Assembly: GCF_010686655.1 (NCBI RefSeq)
Contig: NZ_JAAGVY010000023.1
Location: forward strand, 1 to 64,000
Direction of reading: 5' to 3'
DNA from: Cryomorpha ignava
GTDB taxonomy: Bacteria > Bacteroidota > Bacteroidia > Flavobacteriales_D > Cryomorphaceae
Length of the DNA: 64,000 nt
Part shown: piece by piece, positions 8,324 to 18,183 of the stretch
Layout of the letters: the number at the start of each line of letters is the position of its first letter
Position numbering within the stretch: the first letter of the stretch is position 1
Notes under the pieces: model-generated
The model's database searches: none
Seen by the model: only the letters and a program-made list of their open reading frames with translations
What the model was told of the DNA's origin: nothing
Translations under genes and position numbers: made by a program

Positions 8324-10735
8324 CTACTCCGTTTTTAAACTATCCACAGGGTTAGCAACCGCCGCTTTAATACTTTTAAAACTAATGGTTGCGAAAGCCA
8401 CAGCAGTGGTGATTATAGCAGCTACAGCAACCAACCACCATTTAATATCAATGCGATAGGCAAAGTCTTGAAGCCACATATTCATCAAGTAGATAGCTAA
8501 TGGAAAGGCAATTAAGAATGAGATAAGAATAAGCTTTAAAAAATCTTTGGAGAGCAATGCCACAATTTGAGCAATACTTGATCCCAGTACTTTCCGTATC
8601 CCAATTTCTTTATATCGTTGTTCTGCTGTGTAGGTCACCAGTCCAAATAATCCCAGACAGGCTACCAAAATGGTAAGGATGGCAAATAGGGCAAGGATAT
8701 TTCCCATCTTCTGCTCCGCCAGGTAGGTTTGATTGTACGAGTCGTCCATTATGGAATAGCTAAAAGCTTCCTTGGTATTAAATCCCAACCAAAGAGAATT
8801 TGCCTGATCGATTAAATCAGCCATATCCCCCACTTTGGCACGGACAATTAGACCGCCGTAAGGGTGATTTACCATAATCAATGGCTCAATATTCTGATGC
8901 AGAGATCTAAAATTAAAATCCTTAATAACTCCTACAATCGTTAATATTTGACCTCCATTAGTACTCCCCTTCCTTATCTGTTTTCCAAGCACATCATCAC
9001 CAAAACCCAGTACCTTTGCCGCCTGCTCATTTATAATAACTTTCGTAGAATCGGAACCAAATTCTTTAGAAAAATTACGACCCGAAACCAGCTCCATTCC
9101 CATGGTTGGAATATATTGGTCGTCTACATGATATACAGCCATTCTCCTTATAAGTCTATCACCGATAAAGATTGGCGACATATTATTATCGGTATCTCCT
9201 GCGGGAACGAAAGCAGATTGTGAAACATTCGCAACTGCCGGATCGTGCATTAATTCATTTTTAAAGGCCGCCTCGTTTTGACCCAACAAATAAGAATCGC
9301 GCAATACAAGCAGTTGATCTTTTTCATAGCCGAGCTGCTTATTTTGAATATATTCCATTTGTTGGTGCACCACAAGGGTTGCAAGAATAAGTCCGGCGGA
9401 AATTACGAACTGAAAAACCACCAATCCACTCCTTACAACTCTGCTATTTCCAGGGCCAATAAATTTGCTTTTAAGCGTGGCAACAGGTTTGAAAGATGAA
9501 AGAAAAAACGCTGGGTATCCTCCCGCAAAAACAGTGATTCCTATTACAATTACTATTAGAAAAATTACAACAGGAGGCCGAACCAAATAGCTTATCTCTA
9601 ATTCCTTACCTGAAATAGCATTGAATATTGGCAAAGCAAGAATTAAAAGAAGTACACCAAGAACTGTTGCCAGTAGTGTGGCTATGAATGACTCTGATAA
9701 GAACTGAAAAATAAGCTGCTTTTGATTTGAACCCAATACTTTGCGAATACCAACTTCCTTCGCTCTTTTTGATGCAGAAGCTGTGGCAAGGTTCATAAAG
9801 TTGATGCAAGCGATCAGCAGCATAAAAAGAGCTATGGCACTGAAAATATAAATGTACTTAATATCACCTCCCGGTTCCAACTGCGATGCGCCTGAAAAGT
9901 CTGCGTTTAAATGGATATCTGTGAGCGGTTGAAGCGAAAGTTCAATCTGATTATTCTTTGAAAATTCAGAAAATGACATCCCCATGCTCTCTTGCATTTG
10001 CGGCCCCATATATTTCTCAATCATGGGTGGAATCTTGGCTTCCACTTCGATGATATTTTTTCCTTTTTTCAATACCAAATAGGTAAAGAATTCAGACTCC
10101 ATCCATGATTTCTTTTCTGCAGCAGGATAGCCAATTGTAGAAGCAAACATATCGAAATGGAAATGCGAATTTTCAGGCACTTCATCCATTATTGCAGTAA
10201 CCATGAAGTCTCGATTATAATTTTCCAAATGCAGCACTTTTCCTATTGCATTTTCACTGCCGAAGTATTTCTTCGCCGCTTTGGTTGAAATTACGATACT
10301 ATTGGGTTGGTTCAATGGAGTTTTAGAATTCCCTTCAATAATTTGAAGGGTAAAAACATCAAAGAAATTGGGATCAACATAGGCAAACCGTGTATCTCTA
10401 TAAGTATTGTTTTTATAAGTAATTTTTGGATTAAATAAATTCGTGAGTCGGGTCGCATCAATAACTTCCGGGATTTCTCGCTTAAAAGCCTCGGCAACTG
10501 GAGCCATAACTACAGCTTCTTTAATATTCTCGCCATTCACTCTGGCGTGAAATACTACACGAACTATCTGATCGGCTTTTTCATTGTATTTGTCATAACT
10601 CAACTCATTAAAAACCAATAAAGCTATCATTAAACAGGTCGCAATGCCAATTGCCAATCCGAAAATATTGATGAAGAAGATGCCTTTGTGTTTTACAATA
10701 TTTCGCCAAGCTATTTTAAAGTAATTTTTTATCAT
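8324..10735 (-). CDS. MacB/FtsX-like ABC permease 2
   Basis: The 803-residue permease opens MIKNYFKIAWRNIVKHKG and has the double layout: membrane segment, periplasmic MacB-type domain, FtsX domain (SKRAKEVGIRKVLGSNQKQ), second periplasmic domain, FtsX domain (YKEIGIRKVLGSS), end NPVDSLKTE. It would work as a homo- or heterodimer with a separate ATPase, extruding or releasing a substrate through an adaptor and TolC; the substrate cannot be read from sequence. It is the last of seven permeases behind the adaptor and ATPase genes and lies 2 bases from the permease before it. Confidence 0.93.
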   Translation of the reverse strand: MIKNYFKIAWRNIVKHKGIFFINIFGLAIGIATCLMIALLVFNELSYDKYNEKADQIVRVVFHARVNGENIKEAVVMAPVAEAFKREIPEVIDATRLTNLFNPKITYKNNTYRDTRFAYVDPNFFDVFTLQIIEGNSKTPLNQPNSIVISTKAAKKYFGSENAIGKVLHLENYNRDFMVTAIMDEVPENSHFHFDMFASTIGYPAAEKKSWMESEFFTYLVLKKGKNIIEVEAKIPPMIEKYMGPQMQESMGMSFSEFSKNNQIELSLQPLTDIHLNADFSGASQLEPGGDIKYIYIFSAIALFMLLIACINFMNLATASASKRAKEVGIRKVLGSNQKQLIFQFLSESFIATLLATVLGVLLLILALPIFNAISGKELEISYLVRPPVVIFLIVIVIGITVFAGGYPAFFLSSFKPVATLKSKFIGPGNSRVVRSGLVVFQFVISAGLILATLVVHQQMEYIQNKQLGYEKDQLLVLRDSYLLGQNEAAFKNELMHDPAVANVSQSAFVPAGDTDNNMSPIFIGDRLIRRMAVYHVDDQYIPTMGMELVSGRNFSKEFGSDSTKVIINEQAAKVLGFGDDVLGKQIRKGSTNGGQILTIVGVIKDFNFRSLHQNIEPLIMVNHPYGGLIVRAKVGDMADLIDQANSLWLGFNTKEAFSYSIMDDSYNQTYLAEQKMGNILALFAILTILVACLGLFGLVTYTAEQRYKEIGIRKVLGSSIAQIVALLSKDFLKLILISFLIAFPLAIYLMNMWLQDFAYRIDIKWWLVAVAAIITTAVAFATISFKSIKAAVANPVDSLKTE

Positions 10736-10737
10736 AG

Positions 10738-13158
10738 CTACTCCGTTTTTAAACTATCAACAGGGTTTTGCATTGCCGCTTGAATGGTGCGCACACCAAT
10801 CGTTGCCAAAGCAATGACAAGGGCTATTCCGCCAGCGCCAAGAAAAACCCAAAGAGTAAGATTAATCCGATACACATAATTCTGAAGCCATTGCGATGAA
10901 AAATACCAGGCAATCGGCGTTGCGATAAAAAATGAGAGAGCAACTAATTTTAGAAAATCTTTAGTCAGTAAAATGGTAATAGTTGAAACCGATGCGCCAA
11001 CGACTTTTCTGATTCCAATTTCCTTTCGCCTTTGGGTTACAACCAAAAGTGAAATCGCAAAAAGACCAATACAACTCAAAACAATTGCCAGCAAGGAACC
11101 ACTTGAAATCATGGTGGTCATCATGCGTTCTTTAGTTAATGTTCTGTCTATATTTTCATCTAAAAATGAACCCATAAACAGGGTGCTTGGCTCTATTCTA
11201 CTCCACGCTTCTTTCACCGTTTCATAAGAATCTGTAAGATTTTGGGGCACCACTTTTACATACACGTAGTGCATTGGCGAACCACCATCCATAAAATAAG
11301 TAATAGGCTCAATGGCCATATCAAGGGCATCGAAATTATAATCTTTCACCACTCCTATTACCGAATATTTGACAGAATCATCAAGATAAAACTGAACGTT
11401 TAAAGCATCCTGCTCACCAAGCTCTTTTACCATAGCTTCATTTATTACAACTGAAAGGCTATCGCCGGGAAAACTGCGATCAAAACTGCGCCCTTGAAGA
11501 ATTGGAATATCAAGCGTTTTTGCATAATCGTAATCTACAAAAAGCATATTTGTAGATACCTGTCTATTCTTAAAGTCAAAGCCTAAAACTGTCGCACTTG
11601 CACGTCCGTCGCGACCCAGCCCCAAATTATCATCTGCAGCGGTGAGACCCAATATTTCAGGGCTTTTTGAGAGTTCATTTCGCAAGAGTTGGATTATATT
11701 GTCCGGGTCTTGTTTGGTGTTCAGCGGAAACGCTATGACCTGTTCTTTATTAAAGCCAAGGTCTTTGTGTCGCAAAAATTCGAGTTGCTGCCAAAGCACA
11801 AGCGTTCCGGCTATGAGCAAAATGGTAATGCTAAATTGCAAGACCATTAACACATCGCGCAGCCTGTTTTTGCCTGTGTTTTGCATCTTTCCTTTTAAAG
11901 CTTGCAAAGTACCCAGCTTGCTCATAAGCAGCGATGGGTAGCCCCCTGCCACCAAAGTAATTAGTCCAATCACCAAAAATACTGCGGTAAGAATCGGCAG
12001 ACTTAAAATAGAACCAAAAGAAGCTTTCGTGTCAAATAGCGTTTGGAATGGTTTGAGTAAACCCACTGCCAATAGGCTTCCCAGAACTACTGCAATCAGG
12101 AATACCAAACCACTTTCACCCCAGAGTTGAAAGAACAATTGTGATTTTCCGGCTCCCAATGTTTTGCGCATGCCTATTTCGCGCAAGCGCTGCGCACTCT
12201 TGGCAATACTCATATTAATAAAGTTTACGCTTGCGATAAAAAGTATCAGGAAAGCGATTCCCAAAACGATGTACTGAAGCGTTTTGCTCACTGTAATAAC
12301 GCCATTTTTGATCGATGCAAAACTCTGGTCTTCCACAGGGAGAAGTTTTATTTGGCGATAATTCCCCTCGGCATTTGGCTGTGCTCCATCGCGTTTTGCA
12401 CTCGAGATATTGTCGGCATAATGCAATTCCGAAAAAGTGCGGGTAGATCTTTCGAATTGTCTTGGTGTTACGCCATCGGCCAACTTTAAGTACACACTGT
12501 GATTGTGCGCACTCCAATCATCCAGATTGTCTGCATAAAAAGCATCGGGAAGACTTTTAAAATTAAAAAGGGCGCTAAAATTAAAATCGCTCGTTTCCGG
12601 AATATCTTTTAAAATAGCTGTCACGGTAACGGGTACTTCCATCCCACCCCTTTGCACGGTAACCGTTTTGCCCAAAGCCGGTTCTTCGCCAAAAATTATC
12701 GTTGCAGCCTTGCGGGTAAGAGCAATCGAATTCTTATCTGCAATAAGATTATTCTCATCGCCTTCCAAAACCGGAAAAGTAAAAATCTGGAAGAATTCGG
12801 GATCGGTAAGCGCGCTGCTCATCCCAAGTGTCTTATCCTTGTAGGTAATGAGCACGCCACCGGTAACGTATTTCGCGATATGCTCAACCCCAGGCACTTC
12901 ATTTCGCAATGCTTCCGCAAATGGAATCGGATTGGCTTCATCTGACTCGGCTCCTTCCGGTGTCTGCTCATTTGCATAAACACTGAAGATTGAGCCGGTG
13001 TTTTCGTGAAAACGATCGTAAGAAAGATCGAAAATGGCGTACATGCTCAATAGAAAAGCAACACCAAAGGCGGCGGTCAAGCCAACGATATTCAGGGCTG
13101 TGAACGTTCGGTTTTTCCAGAGATTCCGAAGGGCTATTTTGAAGTAGTTTTTTAGCAT
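10738..13158 (-). CDS. MacB/FtsX-like ABC permease 3
   Basis: The 806-residue permease opens MLKNYFKIALRNLWKNRTF and ends NPVDSLKTE. The FtsX motifs are AQRLREIGMRKTLGAGKSQ and RRKEIGIRKVVGAS, each followed by three membrane segments. It differs from its neighbours in the first membrane segment (LTAAFGVAFLLSMYAIF). Its stop codon is 2 bases from the start of permease 2, so the two are probably translationally coupled. A nearly perfect palindrome separates it from permease 4. Confidence 0.93.
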   Translation of the reverse strand: MLKNYFKIALRNLWKNRTFTALNIVGLTAAFGVAFLLSMYAIFDLSYDRFHENTGSIFSVYANEQTPEGAESDEANPIPFAEALRNEVPGVEHIAKYVTGGVLITYKDKTLGMSSALTDPEFFQIFTFPVLEGDENNLIADKNSIALTRKAATIIFGEEPALGKTVTVQRGGMEVPVTVTAILKDIPETSDFNFSALFNFKSLPDAFYADNLDDWSAHNHSVYLKLADGVTPRQFERSTRTFSELHYADNISSAKRDGAQPNAEGNYRQIKLLPVEDQSFASIKNGVITVSKTLQYIVLGIAFLILFIASVNFINMSIAKSAQRLREIGMRKTLGAGKSQLFFQLWGESGLVFLIAVVLGSLLAVGLLKPFQTLFDTKASFGSILSLPILTAVFLVIGLITLVAGGYPSLLMSKLGTLQALKGKMQNTGKNRLRDVLMVLQFSITILLIAGTLVLWQQLEFLRHKDLGFNKEQVIAFPLNTKQDPDNIIQLLRNELSKSPEILGLTAADDNLGLGRDGRASATVLGFDFKNRQVSTNMLFVDYDYAKTLDIPILQGRSFDRSFPGDSLSVVINEAMVKELGEQDALNVQFYLDDSVKYSVIGVVKDYNFDALDMAIEPITYFMDGGSPMHYVYVKVVPQNLTDSYETVKEAWSRIEPSTLFMGSFLDENIDRTLTKERMMTTMISSGSLLAIVLSCIGLFAISLLVVTQRRKEIGIRKVVGASVSTITILLTKDFLKLVALSFFIATPIAWYFSSQWLQNYVYRINLTLWVFLGAGGIALVIALATIGVRTIQAAMQNPVDSLKTE

Positions 13159-13191
13159 GGTGTTTTGTTTTTATTAATGATTTTTTTATTG

Positions 13192-13224
13192 AGACCTGCC
13201 AGGTTTTGAAAACCCGGCAGGTCT
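13192..13224. repeat. Near-perfect AGACCTGCC palindrome between permeases
   Basis: AGACCTGCC (13192-13200) and GGCAGGTCT (13216-13224) are exact complements; the inner AGGTTTT and AAAACCC also pair. On the minus strand this hairpin follows permease 4, so it could act as a partial terminator or RNA-processing site within the long transcript. The same arms occur at 8230-8316. Confidence 0.6.
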
Positions 13225-13230
13225 TCTGCG

Positions 13231-15678
13231 TTACTCCGTTCTCAAACTTTTTACCGGATTTCTCCGCGCTGTAGAAATCGTTTTAAAGCTCATAATAATC
13301 AAAGCTAAAATCAAAATTCCCAAACCACTACTCACAAAAACCCACCAGCTCAAACTGGTTTTATAGGCATAATCCTGCAGCCAGCTATTCAATCCATACC
13401 AGGCCAGTGGCGCCGCTAAGGCAAATGCGATGACCACGAGAACCAGGAAATCTTTGCAGAGTAAAACATTGATTTGAGCGATGGACGCACCAAGAATTTT
13501 TCTTACCCCGATTTCTTTCACGCGCCGTTCGGTGGTATAAATAACCAGACCCAAAAGCCCAAGGCAGCTAATCAAAACTGAAAGCCCGGTTGCCCAATTG
13601 AGCAGCTTGGTCATGCTGGTTTCCTTTCGGTAAAATTTTTCTACGGTTTCATCCATAAATTGTAAATCAAAATCAGCTCCAGGATAAACCGACTTCCAAT
13701 GGTTTTCGGCTTTTGCTATCACGCCCGACCAATCGGCTGAATTGGCTTCATGTAGTGCTAAATGAACGGTATTAAATTGGGAATACCTCTGTCGACTCCA
13801 ATCGCCAACGAAGGCCATGGGTTCTATTTTCGATTTTAGGGAGCGCTGATTAAAATCGCCCATCACCCCAACAATTGGCACCTTTTCACCACTGTAATCG
13901 ATCATTTTGCCAATGGCATCCTGTGGCGTTTCAAAACCCAGTACCTTACGAAACGTTTCGTTGATGATAAATTCGCGGATGGTATCATTCCGTAATTTTC
14001 GACCGGCAAGAAGGCCAATACCATAAAGATTCAGATAGCTGCTATCACCATAAAGCAATTGCAATTCGCTGTGAATTTGATTCTCTCCATCAAGATAATC
14101 TACTTCCGTAGAATGCCAACTAAATGAAGCTGGCGGTGAACCACCAAGGCTTATTTTTTCAATTTCCGGAATAGCCTTCAGCTTTTGAATAAACAACTCC
14201 CTTTTTTCCATCGAGCTATCAAGCCATGGTGTTCTCACATACGTTATGGCATCTGTTTTGAAACCCATATCTTCCTGCATCAAAAAGTGAATTTGCTTGC
14301 CCACCATGATCGTAGAAATGATAAATACCTGTGCAATTACAAATTGAAAAACGATCAAACTTTTACGTAAAGTTGCGTGACTATTGGAAGAGAAAATTCT
14401 GGATTTAAAAACCGAAACAGGTTTGAAAGATGAAAGAACCAATCCCGGATAAAACCCTGACAGAAAAGTAACTAAAATAATCAAAACCAATGCCGCACCA
14501 ATTATTACCGGATCGGCAAACAAGCCGAAATGCAATCCTTCGGGAATGAAATCGGCAAATATTTTGAGCAATCCTGCCGCCAAAAGAATTGATATCGCCG
14601 CCGCAAACAGTGTGAGCACGAACGTCTCACCAAGAAATTGAAATACGAGTTGCTTTTTGGAGCTTCCCAATGTCTTGCGAATCCCAATTTCTTTGGCGCG
14701 CTGAGACGCCTGAGCCGTATTGAGATTAATAAAATTGATGCAGCCCAAAGTCAGCAGAAAAAGTGCAATTAAGAGCAGACTGATGAGCACAGACTTATCT
14801 GCATGGTGAGGCGTGAAATCAAAAACACCATAGTTCTCACTAAAGTGAAGATCGCTTAAAGGCTGAAGGTGAAATGTGCGATAGTCTCCATATGTTTCAG
14901 CGTCTTCACTTTCATGCTCTTTCGCCAATTCGTCCAATTGGGTCTGAACATTTGTATGGGCATTTTTATTATTTAATTTTACAAAAAGCTGGGTGTTGGA
15001 ACTTGTGCTATGCCAGTTGTCGTCCAATATTTGATCCTTCATATACGACTGATTTGCCGTAGCCAAAGAGATAAATTCTTGAAAAGTAAAATCTGAACGT
15101 CCTTTAAAATCGGCAACAACTCCGGTCACTTTCGCCATCACAGAATCATCGTAAGTAAGCGTTTCACCAATTAGATTATCAAAATCTGTATTTGGAAAAT
15201 ATTTCTTCGCACGGCTTTCAGTCAATACAACTTCATTGGGATTCTGTAGGGCAGTTGCCTGATTTCCCGCAAGGAAATCATAATTCAAAAATTGGAAAAA
15301 ATCAGTATCGGCATAAATAACTTTTTCTGGATTATTGAAAGTTTTTGCCGAAGAACCAGCCTCTACTCTAGCCGGCTCGGAAGTGAAAAAAGTAGTCGAT
15401 TTTTGAACGCCTGTAAATCCTTCTTTTATTGCTTTGGTTAACGGAACCGCAACTCCTGAATTGTAGTTGTCCCCTTCTGGTGAACTATAATCAGTTGTGA
15501 TACGATAAATCAGCTCCCCATCTTCGTGAAAATTATCAAACGTAAAATCGTAATAAACCATCAGGCCAATTACAAAAGAAGCGCTCAAGCCAATGGCCAA
15601 ACTGATGACATTGATCAATGAAAAAAGCTTGTTTTTCCAGAGATTTCGAAAAGCTATTTTGAAGTAGTTTTTTAGCAT
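13231..15678 (-). CDS. MacB/FtsX-like ABC permease 4
   Basis: The 815-residue permease opens MLKNYFKIAFRNLWKNK. FtsX motifs are QRAKEIGIRKTLGSSKKQ and RRVKEIGVRKILGAS; the end is NPVKSLRTE. Its first 60 residues are almost the same as those of permease 5, and the DNA at 15,540-15,680 nearly repeats 18,000-18,160, so 4 and 5 are the most recent duplicates of the locus. The periplasmic domains have diverged much more than the membrane parts. Confidence 0.93.
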   Translation of the reverse strand: MLKNYFKIAFRNLWKNKLFSLINVISLAIGLSASFVIGLMVYYDFTFDNFHEDGELIYRITTDYSSPEGDNYNSGVAVPLTKAIKEGFTGVQKSTTFFTSEPARVEAGSSAKTFNNPEKVIYADTDFFQFLNYDFLAGNQATALQNPNEVVLTESRAKKYFPNTDFDNLIGETLTYDDSVMAKVTGVVADFKGRSDFTFQEFISLATANQSYMKDQILDDNWHSTSSNTQLFVKLNNKNAHTNVQTQLDELAKEHESEDAETYGDYRTFHLQPLSDLHFSENYGVFDFTPHHADKSVLISLLLIALFLLTLGCINFINLNTAQASQRAKEIGIRKTLGSSKKQLVFQFLGETFVLTLFAAAISILLAAGLLKIFADFIPEGLHFGLFADPVIIGAALVLIILVTFLSGFYPGLVLSSFKPVSVFKSRIFSSNSHATLRKSLIVFQFVIAQVFIISTIMVGKQIHFLMQEDMGFKTDAITYVRTPWLDSSMEKRELFIQKLKAIPEIEKISLGGSPPASFSWHSTEVDYLDGENQIHSELQLLYGDSSYLNLYGIGLLAGRKLRNDTIREFIINETFRKVLGFETPQDAIGKMIDYSGEKVPIVGVMGDFNQRSLKSKIEPMAFVGDWSRQRYSQFNTVHLALHEANSADWSGVIAKAENHWKSVYPGADFDLQFMDETVEKFYRKETSMTKLLNWATGLSVLISCLGLLGLVIYTTERRVKEIGVRKILGASIAQINVLLCKDFLVLVVIAFALAAPLAWYGLNSWLQDYAYKTSLSWWVFVSSGLGILILALIIMSFKTISTARRNPVKSLRTE

Positions 15679-15705
15679 GATTGTTCGGTTATTGGTTGGT
15701 ATAAA
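15679..15705 (-). repeat. 27-bp permease spacer S1 (TGTTCGGTT family)
   Basis: The gap between permeases 5 and 4 is 27 bp. It differs at 2 positions from the spacers at 18157-18183 and 20539-20565 and includes TGTTCGGTT, the same core as the enhancer boxes at P1 and P2. It also holds the ribosome-binding region of permease 4. Confidence 0.7.
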
Positions 15706-18156
15706 TTACTCCGTTCTTAAACTTTTTACCGGGTTTTCCATTGCCGTTTTTATGGTTTTAATGCTCATGATAACCAGGGCTAATCCAATCATGGCTATAC
15801 CACAGACAGCGAAAACCCACCAGTTTAATGTCGTTCTATTGGCAAAATCTTTAAGCCAGATATCAAGTGCCCAATAGGCTATGGGAGTTGCAATCGCAAA
15901 TGCTATAACAATCAGCAACACAAAGTCTTTGCATAATAAGGTGTTGATTTGTACGATGGAAGCTCCCATTATTTTACGAATACCGATTTCCTTTACCCTT
16001 CGTTCTGTAGTGTAAATAACCAAGCCAAGCAATCCCAGACAGCTAATTAGCACCGATAATCCCATTGCCCACTTGAGCAACTTGGACATGCTACGCTCTT
16101 TATTGTAAAACTTTAAAACGGTCTCATCCATAAACTGCAAATTGAAATCTGAATCGGGATAAACCTCTTTAAAATCTTCTTCTACTTGCGCTAAAGTTGA
16201 ACTTAGGTTTATCGTATTTTCCATTGGCAGACTTATATGAATAACGGTAAATTGTGTTTTCCAGACTTTTCTGTATAGATCTCCCACAAATGCCATGGGG
16301 TCAATAGCGCCTTTAAGAGACCCTTGGTTAAAATCGGCCATAACTCCTGTTATCACGTAGGGCGTGCCACCGGATAAAACAGTTTTATTTAAAGCTTCTT
16401 CATTATTTGCAAACCCTAGCTTTTGGACAGTTATCGCATTAATTATTGCTTCACGAATTGTATCGTTTCGACGCATTCGACCGGCCAATAGCGGTATATC
16501 GTATAGTTCAAGATAGGTTGAATCTCCGAAGAGAAGTAGCACATTTGCCGTTGTTTCATTTTCACCATTTGTGTAATCAAATGAAGTCATGCTGAAGCCA
16601 AAAGAGGCTGGAGGTTGTCCACCCATACTCACTTTCTCGATTTGTGGAATGTTCCTTAATTTTTGAAGGAGTAATTCTCTGCTATCTACTTTCTTATCGT
16701 GCCAAGGCGTCTCTACATAAACTATTGATTCTGTCTTAAATCCCATATCCTTCTGAACGAGAAAATCGATTTGTTTAGTTACTAAAAACGTTGCGATGAT
16801 AAATATGTATGCTATCGTAAATTGGAATACAATCAAGAATTTTCGCAAACCATTTTTACCCCGAGCAGTTAAATTTTGACCTTTTAGAACTTTGGCCGGA
16901 TGAAATTTTGAGAGTATTATTCCGGGATAAAACCCCGCAAGCAAAGCAACTGATAGCAATAAAATCCCTACGAATGATAGTAGATATGGATCAGTCAAAA
17001 GAGAAATATTTACACCTTCTGCTATAAAATCATCAAATATATTGATCAGCCAAACGGATAGGATTACGGAAACTATTCCCGCAATGACCGTTAACAAAAA
17101 TGTTTCTACTAAAAATTGGACAATCAATTGTTTTTTAGAGCTGCCTAAAGTTTTTCGAATACCTATTTCTTTAGCCCTTTGCGTTGCTTGTGCGGTATTG
17201 AGATTGATAAAATTCGCACAACCCAAGATCAGCAAAAAAAGAGCCACCAGACTTAGCATCACCAATACATCTTTATCAGCAACAGATCTGGTTTCATCAT
17301 AGATATTATAGCGCTCGTTGAAATGTAAATCTGTAATTGGCTGGGTAAAGAATTCTCGTGTTTCACCGGTTTTTATAGATTGTTTGGTTTCGTGGGCACG
17401 TGCTGTTTTTTCTAACTGCTCCTGAACACTTGCTAAAGAGGTAAGCGGCTTTAGTTTTATCCAAAGTTGAGCATTGCCATCTGTCCCATGCCAATTGGAG
17501 TTAAAAACCCGGTCTGCAACATCGGTTTTCGCTGCAGTTTTTAGCGACACAAATTCTTGAAAGACAATGTCTGTTCGCGCTATAAAATCAGCGACGACCC
17601 CTGTAATTTTGACAGGAATAGAATCGTTGTAAATCAACGTTTTACCGATTGCTTGCGAGGGCGTCAAATTCGGAAAATAATGTTCGGCTCTTGATTTGGT
17701 TAAAATGACCTCATAGGGATTCGATAAAACGTTGTTTTGCGACCCAGCCAACCATTTATATTCGAAAAAATCAAAATAGTTCTGGTCTGTAAAAATGACC
17801 AATTGTGGTAGTTTGAATTTTACCTCTTGCTTTTCTTGGGTGACATTGACAGGACTATATTTATAAAAAAACAGTGAAGTTTCAATTCCCGAAAATTCTT
17901 CTCTGACCACATCAACCAGCGGTATTGAAATTCCTGAATTGAAAGCACCACCTTCAGGATCATTAAAAATGGATGTAATTCTAAACATGCGATCACCATC
18001 TTCGTGAAAATTATCAAACGTAAAATCGTAATAAACCATCAGGCCAATTACAAAAGAAGCGCTCAACCCAATGGCCAAACTGATGATGTTGATCAATGAA
18101 AAAAGCTTGTTTTTCCAGAGATTTCGAAAAGCTATTTTGAAGTAATTTTTAAGCAT
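15706..18156 (-). CDS. MacB/FtsX-like ABC permease 5
   Basis: The 816-residue permease is the close paralogue of permease 4, with the same opening (MLKNYFKIAFRNLWKNK), FtsX motifs QRAKEIGIRKTLGSSKKQ and RRVKEIGIRKIMGAS, and end NPVKSLRTE. Between the conserved blocks the periplasmic segments (about residues 60-280 and 440-660) show clear divergence, as expected if substrate or partner contact lies there. Spacers of exactly 27 bp flank it on both sides. Confidence 0.93.
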   Translation of the reverse strand: MLKNYFKIAFRNLWKNKLFSLINIISLAIGLSASFVIGLMVYYDFTFDNFHEDGDRMFRITSIFNDPEGGAFNSGISIPLVDVVREEFSGIETSLFFYKYSPVNVTQEKQEVKFKLPQLVIFTDQNYFDFFEYKWLAGSQNNVLSNPYEVILTKSRAEHYFPNLTPSQAIGKTLIYNDSIPVKITGVVADFIARTDIVFQEFVSLKTAAKTDVADRVFNSNWHGTDGNAQLWIKLKPLTSLASVQEQLEKTARAHETKQSIKTGETREFFTQPITDLHFNERYNIYDETRSVADKDVLVMLSLVALFLLILGCANFINLNTAQATQRAKEIGIRKTLGSSKKQLIVQFLVETFLLTVIAGIVSVILSVWLINIFDDFIAEGVNISLLTDPYLLSFVGILLLSVALLAGFYPGIILSKFHPAKVLKGQNLTARGKNGLRKFLIVFQFTIAYIFIIATFLVTKQIDFLVQKDMGFKTESIVYVETPWHDKKVDSRELLLQKLRNIPQIEKVSMGGQPPASFGFSMTSFDYTNGENETTANVLLLFGDSTYLELYDIPLLAGRMRRNDTIREAIINAITVQKLGFANNEEALNKTVLSGGTPYVITGVMADFNQGSLKGAIDPMAFVGDLYRKVWKTQFTVIHISLPMENTINLSSTLAQVEEDFKEVYPDSDFNLQFMDETVLKFYNKERSMSKLLKWAMGLSVLISCLGLLGLVIYTTERRVKEIGIRKIMGASIVQINTLLCKDFVLLIVIAFAIATPIAYWALDIWLKDFANRTTLNWWVFAVCGIAMIGLALVIMSIKTIKTAMENPVKSLRTE

Positions 18157-18183
18157 GATTGTTCGGTTTTTGGTTGATATAAA
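18157..18183 (-). repeat. 27-bp permease spacer S2
   Basis: This gap between permeases 6 and 5 is identical to the one at 20539-20565, and includes TGTTCGGTT. Identity outside coding sequence points to recent duplication of a permease together with its leader, or to selection on the leader. Confidence 0.7.
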